From Actinomycetes bacterium (GTDB taxonomy: Bacteria; Actinomycetota; Acidimicrobiia; Acidimicrobiales; RAAP-2), in contig JAJYDR010000029.1 in the NCBI GenBank assembly GCA_021777285.1, forward strand, positions 1-19,497: 19,497 nucleotides of DNA, in the 5' to 3' direction. Below the pieces are notes generated by a model. That model searched no databases, was not told the origin of the DNA, and was given only the letters and a program-made list of their open reading frames with translations. A program made the translations under genes and the position numbers. Below are positions 14,125 to 19,497 of this stretch, one piece after another. Numbering within the stretch: position 1 is the first letter of the stretch; each line of letters begins with the position of its first letter.

Positions 14125-15401
14125 CCTACATCCCGTCGACTCTCATCGATCGAACCTTCCGCGAGCGGATCGTGCTCGTGGGCGTGCAGTTCCCGGGCGT
14201 CACCGCCGACGAGTTGGAACGCCAGTTGGACGAGCTGGCACTTCTCGTGGACACCGCCGGCGCGGACGTCGTCGCGCGGATCGTCCAACGGCGCGACGCC
14301 CCGGACCCCGCGACGTTCCTCGGATCGGGCAAGGTCGACGAACTGCGTGAGATCTGCCTCGCCGTTGACTCGGACACGGTGGTCTTCGAGCACTCGCTCT
14401 CGCCGGCCCAACAGCGAAACCTCGAGAAGATCCTGGGTCGCACCGCGATCGACCGCACCGCGGTCATCTTGGATATCTTCGCCCAGAACGCCCGTACCCC
14501 CGAGGGCAAGGCCCAGGTCGAACTCGCGTTGCTGCAGTACCGCCTGCCGCGCCTGCGCCGCGCGGGGGGCTCGTTGTCCCAACAGGCCGGTGGCATCGGC
14601 ACACGCGGCCCCGGTGAGACCCAACTCGAGGTCGACCGCCGTCGACTCGTGCATCGGATCCACCGAATCCGTGAGGAGCTCAAGGAGATCGACCGCACGC
14701 GCGGTGTCCAGCGCCAGGGGCGTGACCGCGGGCGTCACCGTGAGTTGACCTTGGTCGGCTACACCAACGCCGGCAAGTCGTCCATGCTCAATGCGCTCAC
14801 CGACGCCGGGGTGGGCGTGGAGGACCGGCTGTTCGCGACCCTCGACCCACGCACCCGCCAGCGCCAACTCCCCGGCGGGGAGACCGTGCTCGTCACCGAC
14901 ACCGTCGGGTTCATCTCGAACCTACCCCACGAGTTAGTCGAGGCCTTCATGAGCACGCTTCGCTCGGTGCAGCTGGCGGACCTGCTGGTCCACGTCGTGG
15001 ACGCCGCGAGCGAGAACGCCGAGGAGCAGATCGCCGCCGTGCACGAGGTGCTCGGCACGATCGGCGCTGATCACGTCCCTGAGCTCCTGGTCTTCAATAA
15101 GGCCGACGTCCCGGGCTCTCGGGCTCGCGACCTCGTCAAGCTCTACCCGGGCAGTGTCTTCGTCTCGGCCCTGACCGGTGAGAACCTCGACGCGGTCGTC
15201 GCGTCGATCGCTGAGCGCCTTCGCATCGAGGACCGCACGATCACCGTGCGCTTCCCGCTCGACCGTGGCGACCTCGTCGCGGCCGCACATCGAGAAGGGG
15301 ACGTGCTCGAGACGACGGTCGAGGACGACGCGATGGTCCTGCGCATCGCCCTTGACCCGGTGGGGGCGGCGCGCTTCGAGGAGTGGCGGGTCGCACCATG
15401 A
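14109..15401 (+). CDS. hflX: GTPase HflX
   Basis: HflX is a ribosome-binding GTPase that splits stalled or hibernating 70S particles, notably after heat stress. It has 430 residues when started at the GTG 14109, 16 nt inside the end of dapF. A TTG at 14121 (TTGA overlap with the dapF stop) would remove four residues and is equally possible. The N-terminal HflX domain contains GSGKVDEL (72-79) and the signature GGIGTRGPGETQLE (161-174). The G domain has G1 GYTNAGKSS (217-225), the threonine of FATLDPRTR (G2), DTVGF (264-268, G3) and NKAD (330-333, G4). Its stop overlaps dapC (ATGA). The dapF–hflX adjacency is one I recall from mycobacteria. Confidence 0.95.
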   Translation: MARDLTYIPSTLIDRTFRERIVLVGVQFPGVTADELERQLDELALLVDTAGADVVARIVQRRDAPDPATFLGSGKVDELREICLAVDSDTVVFEHSLSPAQQRNLEKILGRTAIDRTAVILDIFAQNARTPEGKAQVELALLQYRLPRLRRAGGSLSQQAGGIGTRGPGETQLEVDRRRLVHRIHRIREELKEIDRTRGVQRQGRDRGRHRELTLVGYTNAGKSSMLNALTDAGVGVEDRLFATLDPRTRQRQLPGGETVLVTDTVGFISNLPHELVEAFMSTLRSVQLADLLVHVVDAASENAEEQIAAVHEVLGTIGADHVPELLVFNKADVPGSRARDLVKLYPGSVFVSALTGENLDAVVASIAERLRIEDRTITVRFPLDRGDLVAAAHREGDVLETTVEDDAMVLRIALDPVGAARFEEWRVAP

Positions 15402-16504
15402 CCTTCACGCCGCCGCCGTACCCCTACGAGCGGCTCGACGGGATCAAGCGGATCGCGAGCGCGCACGACGGTGGCGCGATCGACTGCTCGATCGGGACAC
15501 CGATCGACCCGCCGCCGACGGTGGTGCTCGAGGAATTGGCCCGCGGTGCGGGCGCCCGCGGCTACCCGCCGTCGGCCGGTACCGATGACTTTCGACGAAG
15601 TGCGAGCGGATGGCTCGCGCGTCGCTTCGGGGTCAACCTCGGCCCCGACGCGCTCGCCGCCTGCGTGGGCACCAAGGAGTTCGTGGCCTCGCTCGCGAGT
15701 TACCTGCACCTGAACGCCCCCGACAAGGACACGGTCTTGTTCCCCGCGATCAGTTACCCCACGTACGCGATGGGCGCGACACTGGCGGGGCTGCGCGCTG
15801 TGCCCGTACCCGTTCGTGATGGACGGTTGGACCTCGCGAGCGTGGCGGCCGCTGACATGGCGCGAGCCCTGGTGCTCTGGAGCAATTCGCCGTCGAATCC
15901 GACGGGCGGCCTCGAGGACTTAGAGGCCGTCGCAGCCTGGGGACGGCGTCACGGCGTGCTCGTGGCGAGTGACGAGTGCTACGCCGACTACACCTGGTCG
16001 AGCGAGGCGACATCGATCCTGCGTACGGGCGTGTCGGGTGTGCTCGCACTGCACTCCGCTTCGAAGCGGTCGAACCTGGCGGGACTGCGGGTCGGCTTCT
16101 ACGCCGGTGACCCCGACGTCGTCGCCTACCTCCGCGCGGTGCGCCAGCACGCCGGACTCATGGTGCCCGGTCCGGTTCAGGCGGCCGCGGCCGTGGCGTA
16201 CAACGACGAGGATCACGTCACGGTGCAGCGGGATCGGTACCGGCGACGGCTCACGACACTGTCGGAGGCGTTGAGCGCCTTCGGGGTGGACGCGCCGCTG
16301 CCCGAGGGGGGTTTCTACCTGTGGTGTCGACAAGCGGGACTCGACGGTTGGGCGCTCGCCGAGCGACTGGCCACGGTCAGCGCCATCGTGTCGAGTCCCG
16401 GTGAGCTCTACGGCGATGCGGGCGCGCCGTACGTGCGCATCGCGGTGGTCCAGCCGACCGAGCGGATCGAGCTCGCCGCGTCGCGGCTCACGGGCGCGAT
16501 CTGA
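15398..16504 (+). CDS. dapC: N-succinyldiaminopimelate aminotransferase (DapC, class I/II PLP aminotransferase)
   Basis: DapC uses glutamate and PLP to convert N-succinyl-2-amino-6-oxopimelate to N-succinyl-LL-diaminopimelate. The ATG overlapping the hflX stop (ATGA) gives 368 residues; a GTG 15 nt earlier lies inside hflX and is less likely. Fold-type I hallmarks are YPPSAGTDDFR near the N-terminus, WSNSPSNPTGG (substrate carboxylate and PLP contacts), SDECYADY with the PLP aspartate (D192), and SASKRSNLAGLRVGF with the Schiff-base lysine K223. The SKRSNLAGxRxGF form is typical of actinobacterial DapC. On sequence alone another amino-acid aminotransferase is possible. The placement directly before dapD and dapE makes DapC the clear choice. 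The stop is 20 nt before the dapD ATG. Confidence 0.9.
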   Translation: MTFTPPPYPYERLDGIKRIASAHDGGAIDCSIGTPIDPPPTVVLEELARGAGARGYPPSAGTDDFRRSASGWLARRFGVNLGPDALAACVGTKEFVASLASYLHLNAPDKDTVLFPAISYPTYAMGATLAGLRAVPVPVRDGRLDLASVAAADMARALVLWSNSPSNPTGGLEDLEAVAAWGRRHGVLVASDECYADYTWSSEATSILRTGVSGVLALHSASKRSNLAGLRVGFYAGDPDVVAYLRAVRQHAGLMVPGPVQAAAAVAYNDEDHVTVQRDRYRRRLTTLSEALSAFGVDAPLPEGGFYLWCRQAGLDGWALAERLATVSAIVSSPGELYGDAGAPYVRIAVVQPTERIELAASRLTGAI

Positions 16505-16512
16505 CCCGACGG

Positions 16513-16518
16513 TACGAT
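16513..16518 (+). promoter_or_regulatory. -10 hexamer (TACGAT) for leaderless dapD
   Basis: TACGAT lies in the 20-nt gap between dapC and dapD and ends exactly 6 nt before the dapD ATG. It is identical to the hexamer proposed for lexA. dapD–dapE can therefore be transcribed on their own, in addition to read-through from dapC. Confidence 0.55.
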
Positions 16519-16524
16519 GAAGCC

Positions 16525-17349
16525 ATGACGACCCTGGCGAATCGAATCGACGCGTGGTACGAGCAGATCGCCACCCTGACCCCCGATGACGTCGAGGCGC
16601 GTCGCGATGTCGAGTTGGCCATCACGATGCTCGATGACGGCCAGTTGCGGGTGCTCGACGTCGAACCCGGCGGCGACGTCACGGTCCACGAGTGGGTCCG
16701 TCGAGCGATCCTGCTGCTCTTTCGCTTGCGCGGCCTCGAGCGAAGCGAGGTCGGGCCCTTTGAGTACTTGGACAAGCTCGAGTTGAAGCGAGACTACGAG
16801 CGTCGCGGCGTTCGAGTGGTGCCGGGCGCGTCGGCTCGACGAGGTAGTTTCCTCAGCCCCGGCGTGATCTTGATGCCGAGCTACGTCAACATCGGTGCCT
16901 GGATCGGGCCGGGCACGATGGTCGACACCTGGGCGACCGTGGGCAGTTGTGCGCACATCGGGGCGAACGTCCACCTGGCCGGAGGGGTCGGAATCGGTGG
17001 GGTGCTCGAGCCCGCGAACGCTGTGCCCGTGGTCATCGAGGACGACGCGTTCATCGGCAGTCGGTGCATGGTCGTAGAAGGCGCCCGGGTCGGACGGGGC
17101 TCGGTGCTCGGCGCCGGGACGATCCTCAACCCGTCGATCCCAGTAATCGACGCAGCGACCGGTGAGGAGGTCTCGCGCGGGCACGTCCCCGACTACTGCG
17201 TGGCGGTGTCGGCGAGTAGGCGGCGGGAGTTCCCCGGCGGCGAGTTCTACCTACCCTGTGTCTTGATCATCCGTCGCCTCAGCGAGGGCGAACGACACGA
17301 CAAAGTCGCCCTGAACCAGGTGCTGCGCGAACACGGTGTCGCCACGTGA
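16525..17349 (+). CDS. dapD: 2,3,4,5-tetrahydropyridine-2,6-dicarboxylate N-succinyltransferase, E. coli-type
   Basis: DapD opens tetrahydrodipicolinate and succinylates it with succinyl-CoA, the first step of the succinylase branch. The 274-residue length equals the E. coli enzyme as I recall it. An alpha-helical N-domain (1-100) contains WVRRAILLLFRL, followed by a left-handed beta-helix of hexapeptide repeats. The core block LMPSYVNIGAWI, TMVDTWATVGSC and HLAGGVGIGGVLEP (about 114-163) follows the E. coli sequence closely. After IEDDAFIG come the C-terminal strands with LPCVLIIRR. The mycobacterial DapD I recall is longer (about 317 residues) and has a different N-domain, so this is the other DapD type. 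The stop overlaps dapE as GTGA. Confidence 0.94.
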   Translation: MTTLANRIDAWYEQIATLTPDDVEARRDVELAITMLDDGQLRVLDVEPGGDVTVHEWVRRAILLLFRLRGLERSEVGPFEYLDKLELKRDYERRGVRVVPGASARRGSFLSPGVILMPSYVNIGAWIGPGTMVDTWATVGSCAHIGANVHLAGGVGIGGVLEPANAVPVVIEDDAFIGSRCMVVEGARVGRGSVLGAGTILNPSIPVIDAATGEEVSRGHVPDYCVAVSASRRREFPGGEFYLPCVLIIRRLSEGERHDKVALNQVLREHGVAT

Positions 17350-18395
17350 CGCGGCTCGATCGGGTGCTAGACCTCGTCTTGATCGACTCGGTGAGTGGCC
17401 GCGAGTCGGCGATCGCCGACTACGTCGTCCAACGGCTCTCGTCGAACCCACGTCTCGACATCGAGCGGATAGGGGACAACGTGGTGGCCCGGACGACCGG
17501 ATCGCACCCGACCCGGTTGATCGTCGCCGGACACCTCGACACCGTTCCCGGGGACCCGAATCGCGCCCGTATAGAGGGCGACATGCTCACGGGGATCGGC
17601 GCGTGCGACATGAAGGGGTCACTGTCGGTGATGGTGGATCTCGCGAGCGACGACAGGCCACATCAGGTCGAGTTGACCTGGGTGTTCTACGCGCGCGAGG
17701 AGATAGCGCGCACGGAATCGGGACTCCGAGAATTGATCGAGTTGCGGCCAGACCTCGTGGTCGGCGACGTGGCGGTGTTGGCTGAGCCGACGGGCGGCGT
17801 CGTCGAGGTCGGCTGCCAGGGCACCTTGCGTGCGGCCGTCACCATGTCGGGCGTTCGTGCGCACACCGCGCGGCCGTTCATGGGGACCAACGCCATTCAC
17901 CGGCTCGGTGCGGTCATCACGCGGGTCGCTGACTACGTGCCCCGAGTCGTCGCGATCGACGGCGTTGAGTTCACCGAACAGATGCAAGTGGTGATGGTCG
18001 ACGGTGGGGTGGCGGGCAACGTCGTGCCTGATGTCGCGCGGTGTGTGATCAACTACCGCTTCGCACCGGACCGAACCCACGTTGACGCCGAATCGGCGCT
18101 CCGGGCGTTGCTGGGTCCACTTCTTGACGCCGGGGACTCGGTCGAGGTGCAGGACTGGGCGCCAGCGGCGCTCCCCGGCTTCGATGAGCCGCAGTTACGG
18201 GACCTCGAGAAACTCTCGAACAGTGCGGCGCGCGCGAAGGTCGGCTGGACGGATGTGGCGACGTTCCAGGAGCTCGGCATACCGGCGGCGAACTTCGGCG
18301 CTGGCGATCCGTTACTCGCCCACCACCCCGACGAGCGAGTGACGGCGAGTGAGCTGGAGCACTTCGCGCGGGTGCTCGGGGCCTGGATCCGCTAG
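17346..18395 (+). CDS. dapE: Succinyl-diaminopimelate desuccinylase
   Basis: DapE hydrolyses N-succinyl-LL-diaminopimelate to LL-diaminopimelate and succinate, giving the substrate of DapF. It is a di-zinc M20-family amidohydrolase, and its 349 residues match the Gram-positive DapE type. Metal and catalytic residues are visible: AGHLDTVPG (H63 and D65), GACDMKG (bridging D88), AREEI (E118 and E119), AEPTGG (E147) and the final histidine pair at 326-327 in LAHHPDE. RAHTARPFMGTNAIH (171-185) marks the dimerisation domain, with the histidine that completes the active site. The GTG start overlaps the dapD stop, so the two are translationally coupled. The stop TAG shares two bases with the stop of the convergent membrane-protein gene. 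Confidence 0.94.
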   Translation: MTRLDRVLDLVLIDSVSGRESAIADYVVQRLSSNPRLDIERIGDNVVARTTGSHPTRLIVAGHLDTVPGDPNRARIEGDMLTGIGACDMKGSLSVMVDLASDDRPHQVELTWVFYAREEIARTESGLRELIELRPDLVVGDVAVLAEPTGGVVEVGCQGTLRAAVTMSGVRAHTARPFMGTNAIHRLGAVITRVADYVPRVVAIDGVEFTEQMQVVMVDGGVAGNVVPDVARCVINYRFAPDRTHVDAESALRALLGPLLDAGDSVEVQDWAPAALPGFDEPQLRDLEKLSNSAARAKVGWTDVATFQELGIPAANFGAGDPLLAHHPDERVTASELEHFARVLGAWIR

Positions 18396-18793
18396 CGCGC
18401 GAGCATAACGATCGTTGCGCACCCGATCCACAGGACCGTGCGAAGGATGTGCCACCGTTCGAGTTGAGTGATGTCCTGGTCGTCGTGATGTCTCGAGAGT
18501 CGGTGATGGATCGGTAGCGCCTGGAACATGGTGAGTACGACGGCCAGTGCGGCGAGCGCGACGTGAGCGAGGGCGAGGAGTCGGTGGGGTCCGTGGAGCA
18601 GCCACCAGAGTGAGCCGACACCCTGAATTGCCCAGGCCGGGGCGACCGCAGCCGAGATCCGTCGGACGTGGGCGTCGTGGTACGCGAGCCACTGACCTGC
18701 TCCCACGAGATGGAACGCGGGATACACGACGATCGCCACCGTGAGTCCGAGACCGACGAGATAGAGGTCGGCACCGATTAAGAGAACGTGCAT
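18392..18793 (-). CDS. Small four-helix membrane protein of unknown function
   Basis: I do not recognise a specific function. The 133-residue protein has four predicted helices (about 4-24, 47-67, 71-91 and 115-132). It is rich in histidine (12 residues), including H39 and H42 between helices 1 and 2, and an HHRLSRHHDD loop after helix 3. Other visible features are VVYPAF (22-27) at the end of helix 1 and ERWHILRT (112-119) leading into helix 4. The overall plan faintly recalls DUF1772/anthrone-oxygenase-like small membrane proteins; this is a weak resemblance from memory. It lies 30 nt after the lexA stop on the same strand and has its own canonical -10, so it may be read with lexA or alone. 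Its stop overlaps that of dapE within CTAG. Coding potential is supported by the helices and normal codon use. Confidence 0.72.
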   Translation of the reverse strand: MHVLLIGADLYLVGLGLTVAIVVYPAFHLVGAGQWLAYHDAHVRRISAAVAPAWAIQGVGSLWWLLHGPHRLLALAHVALAALAVVLTMFQALPIHHRLSRHHDDQDITQLERWHILRTVLWIGCATIVMLAR

Positions 18794-18800
18794 AATGTGA

Positions 18801-18806
18801 ATTCTA
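18801..18806 (-). promoter_or_regulatory. -10 hexamer (TAGAAT, minus strand) for the small membrane protein
   Basis: On the minus strand TAGAAT, a near-perfect -10, ends 7 nt before the ATG at 18793, so the transcript would be leaderless. The gap to lexA (18794-18823) is strikingly A+T-rich for this window and contains the palindrome GAATTC. No clear -35 or Shine-Dalgarno is seen. Confidence 0.6.
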
Positions 18807-18823
18807 AATCGGGTAGAAAACGC

Positions 18824-19447
18824 TTAATAGGCACGCATGACGGCAATCACACGACCGAATATCGCCACGTCAGCCGAGTCGAATTCCATCGGTTCCATCG
18901 ACGGATTTTCTGGCTTCAACACGACGCGGGCACCTTGGGGGAAGAAGCGCTTGACCGTTGCCTCGCCTTCGGGCAACCCGGCGACCACGATTTCACCGGT
19001 CTCGGCGGTGGCCTGGCGATTCACGACGAGCAGGTCGCCGGGCATGATCCCCGCGCCGATCATCGACTCGCCTCGAACCTGGAGGACGAAGCTGTCGCCC
19101 CGTCCGGCGAGTTGCGAGGGCACGGTCATCATCTCGTGGAGACTCTCGGTGGCGAGCACGCCGGTTCCGGCAGCCACGTCGCCGACGAAGGGAATGCTTC
19201 GCACGGAAGCGTCTGGCGCCATCGAATCAGCGTCCAGGCGCACCGTCAGCGTCCGGGGTTGCTGGGGATTCTTCGCGATATAACCCGCGTCGCGCAGCAC
19301 TGTGATGTGGTTCGCGACCGTTGCGGGTGACTTCAACCCCACGTGGTCGCCGATTTCTCGGATCGTGGGAGGGAAGTTCCGTTCGCGCTGACAGGCGATG
19401 ATGAACTCGAGGATCTGACGGCGCATGGGGGTGAGGACCTCAGCCAT
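18824..19447 (-). CDS. lexA: SOS-response repressor LexA
   Basis: LexA represses DNA-damage genes and inactivates itself by RecA-stimulated autocleavage. Started at the ATG at 19447, behind a strong Shine-Dalgarno, it has 207 residues; an ATG eight codons upstream lies inside the operator and is rejected. The N-terminal winged helix has PPTIREIGDHVGLKSPATVANHI (26-48), the usual DNA-reading helix region. The cleavage site AAG gives A93-G94. The catalytic dyad is S128 in RGESM and K166 in VKR, in the S24-type protease domain, which ends FGRVIAVMR. The gene reads away from the window's right end. Its promoter carries a LexA box, so it should repress itself. Confidence 0.96.
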   Translation of the reverse strand: MAEVLTPMRRQILEFIIACQRERNFPPTIREIGDHVGLKSPATVANHITVLRDAGYIAKNPQQPRTLTVRLDADSMAPDASVRSIPFVGDVAAGTGVLATESLHEMMTVPSQLAGRGDSFVLQVRGESMIGAGIMPGDLLVVNRQATAETGEIVVAGLPEGEATVKRFFPQGARVVLKPENPSMEPMEFDSADVAIFGRVIAVMRAY

Positions 19448-19451
19448 GGCA

Positions 19452-19458
19452 CTCCTTT
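19452..19458 (-). promoter_or_regulatory. Strong Shine-Dalgarno (AAAGGAG) of lexA
   Basis: On the minus strand AAAGGAG is followed by TGCC and then ATG. It fixes the lexA start at 19447 and excludes the upstream in-frame ATG at 19471. It is the only strong ribosome binding site at a gene start in the window. Confidence 0.8.
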
Positions 19459-19464
19459 CACGAA

Positions 19465-19478
19465 CGAACAACTGTTCG
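19465..19478. promoter_or_regulatory. LexA operator (SOS box)
   Basis: CGAACAACTGTTCG matches the CGAAC-N4-GTTCG box of actinobacterial and other Gram-positive LexA proteins. One of the four central bases departs from the CGAACRNRYGTTYG form. Flanking A and T extend the symmetry by one base each side. It lies immediately downstream of the lexA -10 and over the likely transcription start. Confidence 0.9.
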
Positions 19479-19479
19479 T

Positions 19480-19485
19480 ATCGTA
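19480..19485 (-). promoter_or_regulatory. -10 hexamer (TACGAT, minus strand) of lexA
   Basis: On the minus strand TACGAT ends one base before the LexA box. The predicted start of transcription, about 7 nt downstream, falls inside the box, so bound LexA would block the polymerase. The leader would be about 25 nt and include the Shine-Dalgarno. Any -35 would lie just outside the window. Confidence 0.6.
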
Positions 19486-19497
19486 GCGACTGCAGCG

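Noticed and set aside
13374..14867. A 497-codon open frame on the minus strand across dapF and hflX
   Set aside because: It is longer than dapF or hflX but has no recognisable motif, and both plus-strand genes match known families throughout. Long antisense frames are expected in G+C-rich DNA.
19448..19471. Upstream in-frame ATG (19471) for lexA
   Set aside because: It lies inside the LexA box and would place the strong Shine-Dalgarno within the coding region. The ATG at 19447 follows that site at proper spacing.

Overview
The window is about 19.5 kb of G+C-rich, almost fully coding DNA, and reads as the chromosome of a high-G+C actinobacterium. The order dapB–dapA–rnj–ftsK–miaB–miaA–dapF–hflX–lexA follows a backbone I recall from Mycobacterium tuberculosis (Rv2773c down to Rv2720), but compressed. 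The lexA gene carries an actinobacterial-type SOS box. The E. coli-like DapD and the departures from the mycobacterial layout suggest a deep actinobacterial branch such as Acidimicrobiia; that placement is inference. I see no mobile element, CRISPR array, tRNA or rRNA, and no gene-free stretch above about 65 bases.

Layout. At 1-45 there is a perfect 17-bp inverted repeat. It is followed by a large YfhO-like membrane protein (30-2717, 5' end uncertain). Then come dapB (2714-3487), dapA (3520-4416) and rnj (4409-6070). A siderophore-interacting flavoprotein lies on the minus strand (6072-6836), divergent from ftsK (6900-9260). Next are thrB with an overlapping RhtA-like exporter (9315-11029). 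The overlapping series miaB–miaA–dapF–hflX–dapC follows (11040-16504), then dapD–dapE (16525-18395). On the minus strand at the right end are a small four-helix membrane protein of unknown function (18392-18793) and lexA (18824-19447).

How the genes work together. Six enzymes of the diaminopimelate (DAP) and lysine route are present: DapA, DapB, DapD, DapC, DapE and DapF. They cover every step of the succinylase branch from aspartate semialdehyde to meso-DAP, which feeds peptidoglycan and lysine. ThrB takes homoserine from the same aspartate semialdehyde branch point, and the coupled RhtA-like protein probably exports homoserine or threonine. The rest is housekeeping: RNA decay (RNase J), chromosome segregation (FtsK), tRNA A37 modification (MiaA and MiaB), a ribosome-associated GTPase (HflX) and SOS control (LexA).

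Expression. Eight transcription-unit starts have a TANNNT -10 hexamer 6-8 nt before the start codon and no clear Shine-Dalgarno, which indicates leaderless transcripts. The seven internal genes of these units lack that arrangement and instead overlap the upstream stop, mostly as GTGA, ATGA or TTGA. Only lexA combines a strong Shine-Dalgarno with a leader, and its -10 abuts the SOS box. The most unusual protein-level feature is DapF, where serine replaces the first of the two catalytic cysteines.
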